From Vespa crabro (taxonomy: Eukaryota; Arthropoda; Insecta; Hymenoptera; Vespidae): a stretch of 64,000 nt of DNA. Below, in pieces: positions 37,053-49,567 of this stretch (position 1 is its first letter; every line of letters starts with the position of its first letter). The notes under the pieces were generated by a model. That model did not search any database. It saw nothing but the letters and a program-made list of their open reading frames with translations, and was not told the origin of the DNA. A program made the translations under genes and the position numbers. The stretch covers positions 2,900,877-2,964,876 of the forward strand of contig NC_060978.1 in assembly GCF_910589235.1 (NCBI RefSeq), in the 5' to 3' direction.

Positions 37053-37743
37053 CATGGTAAAATCATTATCGTTCTCATTTCGGTCGATTTGACAATATTA
37101 TAATGAGAACGTAATCGTAAATCAATTGACCACACTAGATCTTTGATATTGTAATTCAAAAATCAATTGAAAAGTCATACATTATCGAAGATACAACTGT
37201 GTCGAGAATTCGTCAATGTTAAAGCGGATGACATTCAAGGAATAACAAGAATGAATTTATTGTATAATTATGTTTATAATAACATCGTTAATGTCTGTAT
37301 TAAAAGAAAGAAAAAAACATAAACACGAACAAACAAACAAAATATACTTAAGAATGTTCTGTTTTGGTCTCATTTTTTTTTTTTTATTTGATTTCCTTTG
37401 TAAAAACGAAGGAACAATATGAATTTTTCTTATGGCGATTAATAAAAACGCGATCGCGAAATAAAACATAGGAATAAGTAGATCAAAGATGTTAATCAAA
37501 TCGAAGGAAAGAAGCTTTCAAGCCCACGCAACATAAAGAGCGAATGGAGTTTAACTTCACAAATGCTTTTCTTTTTTTTGCTTTTCTAATGTTTTTCTCC
37601 TTTTTTTCTATTTCTAAGTAAAGTGCCTCGTTATTGCATTTACTACGATGACGGACAGACGATAACGTAATCTAGTAAATTTTCTTGAAAAAACAAATTG
37701 GAATCGTTTATTCTGGTTTTGATAACTTTTCGTGCCTGTGAAA
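37053..37743. other. Gap between RBM42 and RSPH1
   Basis: Tail-to-head interval on the same strand. It should hold the RBM42 3' UTR and the RSPH1 promoter. No other gene was seen. Confidence 0.5.
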
Positions 37744-40700
37744 ATGACAGAACCTCTACCGATTCCTGGTGAGTACGGAGAAGCGGAAGAGAATCCTCTC
37801 GGTGTAAGTATTTTATTTTCTGATTAATGGATTTCGAAATAAAATATACATATTATCGTTTAACGTTGAAACGAAAACACGTAGAGCGTTTATAATTTTA
37901 GCTGTACGAAGGCGAAAGAAATGAACAAGGCGATCGTCATGGATTCGGAAAAGCTTTATTACCCAATGGAGATATGTACATTGGCCGATATTGCGAAGGA
38001 CTAAGAAATGGCAAAGGAATCTACGTATTTAAGAATGGTGCTCGATATGACGGCGAATGGAGGCAGGGACTTAAATATGGCCAAGGGACTTTTTGGTACC
38101 CCGATGGAACACGATACGAAGGTACGGAAGAATGTACGAAAATAGGATCCGATTCAGATTCAAAGAAGCTATTTGGACGTGGGTTGACACCCAACACGTG
38201 TATCTACACAATTATTTTCGTTTCGTACATTAGAAACTCGAAAAAAAATTTATCCAAATAACACAGCATATATATATATATATATATAATATCTTTATCA
38301 TTTATTCTACATAAGAGGTACAATAATATCGTAAAAAAGAATATTTTAACATTTAGTCGTTGTATCGTCAAATTGATTAAAAATTGAAAAAATATGAAGA
38401 AGAGAAATGTGTAAATTTACTTTTCTTCGTGATAGCTAAATATAATACATCGTTCTAAGTAATCAATTTATATTACTTATGACCATCGACACTTCCTGAG
38501 AAACTATAAAATTAAATTTCCAACAATAAGTTATGATATCTGAAGGATTATGTAAATATCTAATTATAATATCTTAACTTATTTTTATTAATATTACGTA
38601 AGATAGATAAAGGACGAAAGAAAGAAAATGATAAAGATCTAAAAGGAGAATATCGTTCAATAGGCGACTGGAAGCGTGATACTAAATATGGATTTGGCGT
38701 GTATTTTTACGAGAATAAAGATGTTTACGAGGGTTCCTGGAAAAAGAATCTTCGTCATGGTTTGGGAACGTATCTTTACGCGGCAACCGGGACAAAATTT
38801 ATGGGTACTTGGATCAAAGATCGTATGCAAGGCCCCGGTCAGCTCATTCACCCTCGTCATCGATATCACGGCTTTTGGGAATTGAATTTGGTAATGCACG
38901 CGAATATAATCGATACTGTAAATCTCCTTTTTTTTTTTCTCTAAAATTATCTTATAACAGCCATACGGACGTGGTTGTTTTACCTTCGAAAATGCCTGTA
39001 TGCAACATGGACATTACGTGCACCTACGAGATCCTAATTACGAGCAAACCGAGGAGGATAAAGTTGGGGATCTTGATACGGTAGGTCAATAGAAAAAAAA
39101 ATATTTCATTCTTTCTTTTTTTTTTTTGTTTTTTTTTTTTTTTTGTTTTTTCATTTCTATATGACATAAAGTTTAATATCAAATCAGATTAAATTACAAG
39201 AAACTGCCGCATTTGCCAAATGTTAGTATATATATACATATATATATATACATATATATATATAAAATTATTTAAAAATAAAATATTTGTATTTGTTAAG
39301 AACGGAATTTTTATAAAATAGTTCTTCTCTCTTAGAGATCAATTTTCTAATAAGGTGAGCTTAATAACACTAACGGAATTAATTGCTGTATATATTTGTT
39401 GAATGCTAATTCGCAAATAAATGTATATTTGATCAGACTATGGAAGTAGAGGCAAGGACGGATGAAGAAACAATCGAAGATAAACTTGCGGAAGAAACAC
39501 CATTCGAGCCCGTTCCATTAAAGAAAGGTGTTCTACCTGTATGGCGTGCACGTTGCATCACTCCATATAATTCTGAATTATTGCCACCGGAACCGGTACC
39601 TTTGCAGGAAGAGGTATTTCATTCGTTTGAAATGGTGATATATATATATTTTTTTTTTTTTTTTTTTTTTAATATTAAATATTCAATGGCTATTATTTTA
39701 AAAAAGACGAAAGCATGCTTGACTTAGCGCGTAATAATTTTCATTTTAATATTGTGAAATAGATTGCATATAATACCGGAAGCGTATCATAAAAAGGTGC
39801 TGCTTAAATTATATACGTGTATATTTGTTTTCTCTTTCTTTAATATTTAACGATCCTCCCTAAAGTCATCTTCGATCTTTATCGTGATCGCTTCGTTTTC
39901 CTTTTTGTACTTATTTCATAAACGTATGCATATGTATCAGAGCTTCCATATATTATGTAGTTTGTAATTGAAATATTAAAAACAACGCAAAAAAATCGAC
40001 CCGTAAAATCGCCTACTTTACTACATTTATAAATAGACTTATTCTAAATCCTTGTTGTGCTATGAAAGAAAGAAAAAAAAAAAAAAAAAAAAAAAGAAAA
40101 TAATGCGTGCTGAATAAAAATCGTAAGCTAAAAGTGACGAATGTTTGACAATTATATTTCTCGTTAAACTTCTCTACCGAAATCGATCCACCGATAATAC
40201 GTATATATATATGCATACGTACATACATATTACTTTGAATTAGTCGAGTCTGTCTGATTTAATCTAACATCGAACACCTCTTTCCGGAGAAGTTACGAGT
40301 CTCATTGCTAATTTAATATCGAGAAGGCACGCGATAAAATTCAATTTCTTCTTCGTTTCGTTCCGTAGTGTTATTCTCTTCGGCGTCTGGAAATCGCGAA
40401 AAGCGGAAGTACGGCTATCGGTAATGGTCCGAGCCTTATTCGATTGTCCTCATATTAACGAGAATTTCCGGCTTTCTATTTCCGTCCTTTTTGCCAGACT
40501 ATCAACTTCGATGTTCATTAATAGAATCACGATATCCGGGTCGAGTATTCCGCTCGTCTTTCGATTTTGCTTTAACCCATCGTTCATTACGACATGTACT
40601 CAATGTATATCCGGCATATTTCTGCGATAAAATCAAGTTTCCTCTTCTCTTCCCAGAGACGAGTTTTCTTCCTCAATTTTCTTTACTCCTTATTCCAGAA

Positions 40701-40875
40701 CTCTTTGATCTCTTTCCAGGTATCGTTGCAATCCTTGACAGACAAGTGTCCTGACGAGCCTTGGATGGAACCAGAGGAATATTTAAAATATCATTACGAT
40801 GAAGAAGAAGAGTATGAAAATGCAGAAGATTTTCCAATAAGGCCATCCGATTTGACTACTCATCTAGATGTATAA
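37744..40875 (+). CDS. RSPH1: Radial spoke head 1 homologue (MORN repeats), 319 aa
   Basis: Component of the radial spoke head of motile axonemes; in insects its likely place is the sperm flagellum. Exons: 37744-37803, 37902-38121, 38664-38890, 38961-39080, 39437-39613, 40720-40875. Phases close at 960 nt. MORN repeats run from exon 2 to exon 4: YEGERNEQGDRHGFGKALL, YIGRYCEGLRNGKGIY, YDGEWRQGLKYGQGTF, DWKRDTKYGFGVYFYEN, YEGSWKKNLRHGLGTYLY and a diverged repeat with ELNLPYGRGCFTF. The C-terminal half is acidic and without repeats, as in animal RSPH1, and ends THLDV. A strong pyrimidine tract precedes the last exon. Reading on past 38121 leads into an intron. Confidence 0.93.
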
Positions 40876-42665
40876 ATATGCATTTGCTCTTCGAAATATA
40901 AGTATTAAAAATCTATGGTATCATGACCATAACTTTTCTTCTCTTCTTTTTCTTCGTTCGTATTGTTATTTTTATTTAGTGTTTCTCGTTTGCCTTTTCT
41001 TTTTTTCATTCGATCTTACGGGCAAATCCTTGAATTATTTATATTACGAAGTAGTGCTATACTTGTATGGCTTTTAACATTTAGAAGTATTTTGTATGAT
41101 ATGAGCGAAGAATAGTAAGAAATAGATTGATTACGGCAAAGATAATATTTAGTTTTCTTTTTTTTTCTTTTGTCATTGTTTTTATCATATTATGTTTATC
41201 ATATGTTATCATATTTCTCATATTAATATTAATATAATAACATATTAGCAGCATAATATAATAAATTGTTACAGTATAATATATAAAGCTATTTTAAATA
41301 TTTGCAATACATATGAGTATAGTATAATATATTTAAGTGCGTTTGATCTCATAAGTATTATCTTTATGGTGAAAAAGAAATTCCCTGAAATTATACAATT
41401 ATTTTATGAAAATATATTAGCTCCCGTTTTTACGATTACGAACGTAAAGGAGTAAGAAAAACCAGATCAATGAACTTCGGCATTGCAAATAACGCATTAT
41501 AAAGTAACAACGCGCTGAAAGGATAATACGAACGGTTAATTTTAAGCCGTTTATTTAGGAAATTATAATAAGAAATGTGAGTAAGTGCTTATAATGCACG
41601 ATATAATGGGGATCATTTTTACAGATACACACTGTTTTCGCATAAAATATATGTTTACCAGGATAATAGTGTAAAATTATAATTAGCAATAAATGCAATG
41701 CGAGTAATATACTCGTTCGTATTAGCGTGCGTTCAAATCACATTGTTATGTATGTACAAATTTAGCCAGCTTCATCCAATATTAAGTGTTTTATGCCGAA
41801 GATACACTTAATTATACAATAAAAAGCAGAAGCTTGTTCAATGTTCATTCGCAAGCGCGTGTTTTAGTCAATCGACATAGTAATGAGATTACATTTTCTT
41901 TTTTCTCCAGAATAATTAATTTTATAACTTATTTAATAGGAAGACAAAGTAGCTAAAGATGTATGAAAGTGGAAGAGATGTTATAACGTTATATGCCTAT
42001 AATACATTATTCTTAAATTAATGGTTCCTCCACTATGCCTAAATACCAATTTGATATACCGTATTTATTTCCAAAATCGTACGGTATCAATAATTATTGG
42101 CTTTATAATTGTCTTATGTTTCGAATTATCGATAAAACTTATTTATACCAATATCTTAATTTAGAAAATTTGAAATCTTGAAGCGGTATAGATTATAGGA
42201 TAAAGGTCGCTGTACAGATTACATCTGACTGCATTGACGATGAAGGCCCAATGGAGGTCGCTAAAGGTTTAAAGGACGGAGGAGAGGGCAAAAGAATATA
42301 AAGTTAACGCGAAATATCGCAGTCTTTTTTACCGTAAGTAATAAGTCGTGTCACGCCTAAGTGAAGATCTTTGTTCTTTTATAGTTATCTTATGATCATT
42401 TAAGAACAGCTACCGTTTGTCGTTGAAAAGATTGTAATAGTGTTATCAATAGGGCATTTTTAATGCTAATAAAGTGTATTAGAGACGTAAGAGATCGAAT
42501 ATTTCAAGTCGAAGCATATGCGAGACGTAACGCGAGATCGTAGATATCACTTTTACGCTTTGATTCAAATACGATTATCGTATTCACCTTTTTTCCTCGT
42601 ATTCAATACTACACTGCAGTAACAAAATACTTTTCCCTACGATCTTGCTTTCTCTTGGCACAAGA
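40876..42665. other. AT-rich intergenic stretch
   Basis: Holds the RSPH1 3' UTR at the left. No coding exon or RNA gene was recognised in the rest. Confidence 0.5.
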
Positions 42666-43061
42666 TTAAGATCCGTGTTTACCACGAAATATCCACAACC
42701 TAAAGTGATTAAAGCGTTTTTTCTTTTCTTGCATAAATCGATCTGCCACTGGCAAATTAGGAGTACGTATATCTTTTACACCATTATCGATTAAAGATTT
42801 GTAAACAAATTATAAATTAGAAATACAAAGAATATGAGTATTTATAATTAATGTATTGATAATATTGAGAACTTTTTCATAACCAACCTCCAATTCATCA
42901 TAGTCCGAGAAGTGCAAGTATTTAGTGGTATTTCTAACGCGCAAATAATCTGTGCATAAGTTGTCGTTTAAGTATCTCAGGTACATAAACGTGGACGAAT
43001 TTTTTGTGCCCCAATATTGAGTGACTTCCGTCAACAGATGTCTTCTTGTGTGCACTCTCAT
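42666..43061 (-). CDS. Unrecognised small protein, about 94 aa, two exons
   Basis: Not assigned to any family. Proposed exons: 43061-42884 and 42772-42666, phases matching (285 nt). The start MRVHTRRHLLTEVTQYWG is the first ATG in the frame. The frame is also open upstream to a stop at about 43137, so an upstream exon could join. Exon 1 ends HFSDYDELEV at a GTTATG donor. Exon 2 reads IRTPNLPVADRFMQEKK and ends in RLWIFRGKHGS. Composition is protein-like, with balanced charge and Trp/Tyr/His, unlike translated AT-rich noise nearby. The acceptor (GTGTAAAAG) has a poor pyrimidine tract, so the junction is uncertain; without it exon 1 would read on to a stop at 42810. The gene starts only 66 bp after the stop of the TMEM272-like gene on the same strand. 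Confidence 0.5.
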
Positions 43062-43126
43062 TTTTTGCTCCCAAAATGCCAAAAAATTTAACAATTCTTC
43101 GTTTCTTTTGAAATTATTAATATTTC

Positions 43127-44193
43127 TTACATAAGATCAGGCGGTGGCCTTTGGAACGCAATACTGGCTACAGAAATACTGCAAAGACCGGCTGTTATAA
43201 CACCCAGACATATATAGACAGAGGTTATCAACCAAAAGGCAAATAAATATAAAGTTTTGTTGCAATATTTGCCAAGGGATGGATCATAATTTGGTTCGTA
43301 TTCCTTATACACCCACATGGAACCTATTAAATGATAAAGAAATTCAACAATGACATGGCATTGTCAAAATTGGCTTAGTACAATGCACGGTTGAAGATTT
43401 CAATAAACTTGCCTACCAATGATAAACCAGCCCAGCATGAAGCAATTGATCAATGTTTGTGTTGGCGACTGTCTAATCCTTTCTTCATCTCTTTCTTCTT
43501 GTCGCTGTCTTACACGTGCAGATAAATGTAATAATTGTTTAAATACACCAAATCCTCCACCTACTAATAAATAAACGGGTATGTATTCACCCTGTGGACA
43601 GTCGTAAAGGTACAATGCTCCAATGATCATCATGCATATTGGAACTACGATTGTCACACCGAGAATAATGGTGCATCCAACTGGAACAAAGTGAATAGTA
43701 TATATTGTCCAAGATAAAGAACTTATTTAAGGTCCATTACTAAAACGAAAGCAATTTATCACCTACTTGTACCCACAAGAAGAACGATTATATTTTTTAA
43801 GAAATCAAATACACCTTTGGAGACTTTATGTGCCTCCCTCATCCGACCAAATAATGAATCATACGAAGGAGGAGGTGCTGAAACAGAACTCTCATTATCA
43901 TTTATATGTTTCAATGAATGATCATATAAATATTGAGATTTTTTTATGCAAAAAAAAAAAAAAAAAAAAAAGAAAATTTAGTTGTACGCACCATTGGGAT
44001 CTATGGCTTCTTCATAAGAAGGCGGTGCACCACGATCACTAGGTAATGTAGAATGATGTCCAAGAGGTAAATTAATGTTATGATATGATGGAGGTGGAGT
44101 ACAGCAAGTTGATGTCACATGAACAGATGTACCAGGATTTACACTTTCTGTAGTGTCGGTAGATATATTATGATTCGTTGGACTCAACGGCAT
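43127..44193 (-). CDS. TMEM272-like tetraspan membrane protein with PY motifs, 255 aa
   Basis: Membrane protein of the TMEM272 type; function in insects unknown. Exons: 44193-43992, 43877-43773, 43680-43417, 43323-43127. Phases close at 768 nt. The N-terminal cytosolic part is Pro/Ser/Thr-rich with three PPSY motifs (residues 34-37, 57-60, 70-73), which are WW-domain ligands typical for Nedd4-family ubiquitin ligases. Four hydrophobic segments follow: around NIIVLLV-GCTIILGV/TIVVPICMMIIGALYLY, IPVYLLVGGGFGVF, INCFMLGWFIIG and LFAFWLITSVYICLGVI. A charged loop RVRQRQEERDEERIRQ lies between the second and third. The first ATG used follows a possible acceptor (AAACATTAG), so a further 5' exon, coding or not, is likely. 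Confidence 0.8.
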
Positions 44194-45792
44194 TTCTATC
44201 CTAATGTTTGATGCGTGATTCCAACACATATATTTTGCATTAAAAATATTTAAGGACTTGGTTATATTAGAGACATATAACAACAAATGGTTGTATAACC
44301 TATAAGCAAAGAGATCCAATATATTGATATTTATGTTTTAATTTATTATTTAGTTTTCAACATGCGTATACAATATTAAAGAAAACATAATAATCTGTAT
44401 GTGACGTGGAAACAATTAAACGAGCATTAAATTAATGAAAAATCTCCTTAATCGTTCGATATAATAACTAGTATCAGAATCAATGACATTGACATCATCA
44501 AATTTAATATGTACTTTACAAGAATGAAAGAAAAAAAAATCGTAACAATTAAATTGACAAATGAATTTTCAATTTAAAAATAAAATAAAGAGTTATTAAA
44601 GCTTTCTTATACGTACGCGATAAATTGCTATTCCCGAAAAAAGCGCAGGAAGAGACGTAGGAGGGGAAAAAAAGAAACAATGATAATACGACTTTTCGGT
44701 AAAGTTATAAAAGGCACAACCGACAATACTATTTAAAGGATCTAATGTACTACAGATTTGAAAAAGAAAACTATCTTTCGAGATTGCCCTTAAAAATTGT
44801 CACACCCCCGCTTTGAACCGAGGCGAAACAATCACATTGCAAATTCTGACATCTACATCTGTTCGGTTCAATCTTTCTTCTATTCGAGTCGCTCAAGAAT
44901 AAGAACGTAATGTCTTCGTTTTCCCTTATTAACTTCGGCACGAGATTATTATTTTCTAACGATAACATTGACTCTCCGGTAACTTAAGTTTGCGCCATGA
45001 CGGACCATGTGCGGTGCACCAATCGAACTTAAAACAGTACATCGAGTTATCGATATTTTCGATAGAAAGAATATGCCTCTCGATGCGATATCGATAGAAA
45101 TCATATCGTGGTAAGAATAAAATTATAATATTCGAAACAATGTTTCTCTAGACGTCAAATATGTTAATACTTTTATCCAATCGATTTTAACTTTGATATC
45201 TATCAAATTTTGATTTATCACGAACCAACGGTATATATTTTTTATTTCTTTTTTATTTTTCGTTATTGAATGAAAAGAAAAAAAAAAAAAAGAAAAAAGG
45301 AAAAAGAATAAGCGTCACGCATCGTTTTAATATGTGATACAATTAATCATCACGTTGTTCATTCTTTCTCGATCATCGTTCGATAACAGGTAACGTCATA
45401 AACAACGTGTAATATAAAATTACACAAATATTATTCTTAGATTCTCGTAATAGTTAGCGTGAAATCCCTTTGACGAGTTGACAAAGCAAAAGAATCATGA
45501 TAATATAAACATACTTTTGGATTCTAGGAAACAATTAAATTCCTCTATTGTTTTATTCCTTTCTTCCTGTTCCCACGCTTCTAGTATTTCAATATACAAT
45601 GTCAATATATAAAAATATACTAATGAATAAAAAAGATTCATAGTTAGATTAAGGTATCGTTTAATCATCCTACAGTAGTATGCACGCACATCCATATATG
45701 ACTATAAAAAGGATTTCAAAATGAGCATGAGAAGTTTGTAGTGTTAATCAACGAAGTTAAAAGTGTTTTTCGAAAAATAAATAATTATTGAA
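44194..45792. other. Divergent interval upstream of two genes
   Basis: Holds the 5' UTR and promoter of the TMEM272-like gene (-) and the promoter of the secreted-protein gene (+). A GC-richer block at about 44980-45040 could be the promoter of the TMEM272-like gene. No clear coding exon. Confidence 0.4.
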
Positions 45793-46593
45793 ATGTATTC
45801 ATCTACCGTTACATTTTTTGTGTCGGCGTTATGCGCTCTCTTACTTCCATATTATGTTGTGAGTTATCCTTTTTCTCTTATATAAATCCAATACATACAT
45901 TCTTTTAGATAAATCCATATGGATCGAAGAATTTTTAATCATATTCCCAGGTAGGAGAACTACAAATATTGTCATGTAAGAAAGAAGACGTAGCACCAGG
46001 ACCCATATCGATGGGAGATCTAAATGCGTCCGGCAATACAATAAAAGGCTCAACACTTGAATTCAAAGAAGAAATAAATCCGAGTTTTATTACGGTATTC
46101 ATTGATATAAACATTTATTTGGAATTCGTCAATTTTTGTTTGCGAATTAATAATGATCAAATTGAATTTCACTCTAGGTACACTTACAAATAAACGATGA
46201 AGATGGCAATTCAATGATGGAACAAAATACCGATTTTTGTAGTATGAATTCCGCGGATATGTTTAAACCTTACTTCGAATCGTTCAGAGAGCCGCAATTT
46301 AATAAAGGAAGTTGTCCAATAAATCCCGTAAGTAGCGACCACTAAATCAATCAAAATGATAAATAATTTTCAAACGATTTACTTTCGTTTCCATTATAAT
46401 TATTTAACCAAGCAAACATTTCATTATTCATGGAATACAATTTGACTGAAATTTTCAATAGGGTACTTATAACTCGGATGATTTTCAAGTAGAAGCTGAT
46501 GACGGTGAAGGAACTTATACGGTTATTTTGGAGGTATTAGAGGGAGGATCAAATTTGTTTCTCCGTGTAACTTGTGAGGTTAAACTCGAATAG
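45793..46593 (+). CDS. Small secreted protein, possibly ML/DUF1091-like, 163 aa
   Basis: Exons: 45793-45858, 45951-46094, 46178-46327, 46462-46593. Phases close at 492 nt. Exon 1 is a signal peptide (VTFFVSALCALLLPYYV). The mature part has four Cys (SCKKED, DFCSMN, GSCPI, VTCEV) and ends in beta-strand-like segments (YTVILEVLEGGSNLFLRV). The arrangement MFKPYFESFRE, then GSCPINPGTYNSDDF, then a final valine-rich strand, recalls insect MD-2-related/DUF1091 proteins, which bind lipids or act in chemosensation or immunity. That link is by pattern only. The cysteine spacing and lack of transmembrane segments support an extracellular soluble protein. Confidence 0.7.
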
Positions 46594-47383
46594 TACAGTG
46601 TATAATTATCATTTTTAATGTTAGACAAAATTGTCATGATATATAGCGGTGTTAATTGTTCCAAATGAAAGTTGAAAAATTAAATTTGAGATAAAATTGT
46701 TTTATTACTTATAAAAAAAGAGACGCATAATAACACTCTAATTGTATCTATATAGTGTGCTTCATTTTATTATGTAATTATTTACTTATTATATTATATT
46801 TCGTTGCAAGATTAATTTTTAATTGTCTCATTAATCATATTTCTCAAGATCCAAATCCTGATTCATTCTCATATGCTTTGACATAAATTCTTTATCCTAA
46901 ATGAATCTTTTTTTTTTTTTTCTTTTTTTTCTAAATAAATAAATTGATCATTTATTTGTTCGATAAACTTGCATTTGGAATTTAACTAATCCATCCCTCG
47001 TTTCTATATTTATTTCTATCATTTACGATCGTTCAACGACACGATCATTTATTCGTATCTAGTCTCTGTTTCACACATTTCGAACATTTCTTCAAAGCGT
47101 TGGCTCTTAGAAAAAGATAAATAATACGATAGTAAAAAGTGAAGATATAAAAGAAGAACGGTCAGTTTACTGACGTTTTTCAAAGTCTTTGTTTGTTGAA
47201 TACTTTGTTTTTTTTCCTGGGAACTTGATAACTTTGTTGGTAATGTATTCTTTTCTTTGCCATTGTCAGATTCCTCTGTGTATGTATGAAAGAATCGTTT
47301 TATTATTAATTATATTTTAATGAATTAATTTTATTATTAAAAAATTGTTTGTGATTTTTATAATCAATCTCGTTAATATAATG
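46594..47383. other. Convergent gap, no gene seen
   Basis: 3' UTRs of the secreted-protein gene (+) and the unrecognised basic-protein gene (-) should lie here. The rest is AT-rich with poly-T. Confidence 0.45.
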
Positions 47384-48110
47384 TTAAATCTTACGCAGAT
47401 TATGATAATTTAATTCACTTTGTTTTCTTGGTATAATTGGTTTCTGAGTATTTCTCGAACGTAAGTTATGATTTTTATTATTGTCGATAAATCCTTTTGT
47501 TTTCTGCGATGCATACAATGACGTAAAAATATTGATGTAACAATATTTTTTGCATATATGTGTATATTTCTTCACAACGATCGTTCGCTTACCAAAGAAG
47601 ATCGAAAAAAATCCGTACCACCACGTAAACGTACAGGCAATTTTGCGCTAGATACACCTATAATATAATATAAATATATACATTATTTAAAAATAATATC
47701 TCGAAAAGGAGATAGGATAGAATCTCACTATCGATCGAATATGCAGATGAATCTTCTTTCTTAATTATTTGATTTTTCTTGGCTTTTTTGTTGAATAACT
47801 TTTCTCCACTTGAATTTTTATTCCATCCAAGCTTATTATTTTTGAATGGAGCCTCCTAAGGATTCATAAAAGATTAAGTGACTTTTACACATCGACGTAG
47901 AATTTATTAAAAACGAGAGCGTTTTTTTTGTACTTTTGATTTATTTGTTAAAGTAAAATTATCATCCGTGGAATCTTCGTATTCGGTAATTTCTTGAACG
48001 TCGGCCAATGGTAAACGTAATTTGCCAATATTATATTTTCGTGCATTAATCGATCTATTTCTCGTTGATATCTTTTCGTAATGATTATTGCCTGCAAAAA
48101 TTAATGACAT
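47384..48110 (-). CDS. Unrecognised basic, low-complexity protein, about 162 aa
   Basis: Function unknown. Exons: 48110-47934, 47855-47729, 47657-47593, 47503-47384. All four junctions are GT-AG and phases close at 489 nt, which is the main support. The product is Lys/Asn-rich with an acidic patch (EITEYEDSTDDN), then FNKKAKKN, KLPVRLRGGTDFFRSSL, and a basic tail NHNLRSRNTQKPIIPRKQ ending NLRKI. This looks like a disordered nuclear or chromatin-associated protein. The chosen ATG (MSLIFAGNNHYEK) overlaps a possible splice acceptor (TTTTTGCAG just before 48091), so the true start may be in an exon further upstream. Confidence 0.55.
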
Positions 48111-49567
48111 TTTATAAAATTAATGCTATATAATCACAAGTTTTTATTGAAGAAAGAAAACAAATTTATATATAATGTTTCGATGAATTCATAAATTTAC
48201 ATTAACTTAGTTATATTCTACCTTCCTTTCTATAAATTGATGGAGTTGCGTAACCTATTTTCTATTTTAATAAGAGCAAGGAGAATAGGGGAGATGAAAT
48301 ATCTTGGAACGTGTATAGGGTAGAACAATCTATAGAAATGTTCGAAAGCTTAAGCTGTGTGAAACTTTCCAAGATTTATTTTCAACGTAAATAAATTTTT
48401 TGGATTATGTAGCCTAATGAATATATATAATAAGGTTACCGCAAAAAATTAATAAAAGTCTATCACATTTAAGTGTGATAGATCTCTTGAAAACTAAGTT
48501 TTAGTTAATTTGTAATTAAATCTTACGTTTCATTGGACTAATATTTGTACGATGATCGTGATGATGGAATCGATTCAATGAACTTTACATATACTGAAAA
48601 GTGTGAGAGTTCACAGTCTACCAAAATTATTTACTCTATCCACATGAAACCAATTGTTATGTATACATAAGAGGAGAATAACCAACACAAGTTTATACAT
48701 CGATACGATAGACGCATAGTGAGGATAGCTTTCCCGCTTCTATTCGTAATTTATGCTTTCTCCATACCTATGTCGCTGAAGTCAAAATGCTTCGAACGAA
48801 AGTTAATGCGCATAAATGTAGGCATCGTTATTTGCAGAACATGTTTGTGTTCGAAAACTTCACTGTTACAATATTTTTATATTAATGAAATTCGACTTTC
48901 CTTTTCTTTTTCTTTTTATTATCTTACGATGTAATTTCGTTCGATTTATTGATTCAATAAGTAATGCAATGAAGTAAGCGATCATTAAAAATTGCGCGCT
49001 CATAATTAAGATAGCGGTATCCACGTTTTTTTTATCGATCATTCTTTCATTCAAATTATTTTTTCTCTTTTTCTTTTCTACAAAAAGAAAAACAAAAAAA
49101 AAAAAAAAGAAAAAAACAAAAAGATCATTATTATAAAATGTAAGAGACAGCCGTGATCTTTAAACCTATTGAATCGGGCGACCTCTAACCATCACTAGTG
49201 ACGACTAAAACTTCGTTGTAGATTGATGCGTTGTTGCAATTGTTTTTCGAAAAAAGTTCTTATGCAAATTTGTCACTTTTGATCGGAAAGGTCGCTTAAG
49301 AGTGTAGGTTTATAAACGTCTTTAACGTCCGGTTATGATGGAAATTCGTAATACATTTATCGTTAAAAACTCGAATAATTTAGTACTCATGTCATCCGTG
49401 TAAGTAATGTAGTTACTAACTTGTCCTTGCATTTATTATATGGTTGTTTTTTTTTTTTTTTCCAACCCATTATCATATCGAAACTGGAATATTATACGCA
49501 AAATGTTATTTTAGCAGATCGCTCTTTACACTTGGAGCATAAATTAATCCAAACATCAGCATAAGAT
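48111..49567. other. Intergenic, with one copy of a dispersed repeat
   Basis: No coding exon was recognised. Contains repeat copy A at 48593-48812 (listed separately) and a short perfect hairpin (CTATCACA and TGTGATAG, about 48460-48481). Confidence 0.45.
48593..48812 (+). repeat. Dispersed direct repeat, copy A
   Basis: About 220 bp clearly related to 53135-53355. Shared blocks include ACTGAAAAGTGTGAG, GAGGGGAATAA or GAGGAGAATAA, CAAGTTTATACA, CGATACGATAGACGCA and GTCGCTGAAGT. The two copies have the same orientation and flank EI24. Confidence 0.7.

Noticed and set aside
44771..44968. 65-codon minus-strand ORF upstream of the TMEM272-like gene
   Set aside because: Could be an upstream ORF or 5' UTR exon, but no donor joins it in phase to 44193 and no domain is visible.
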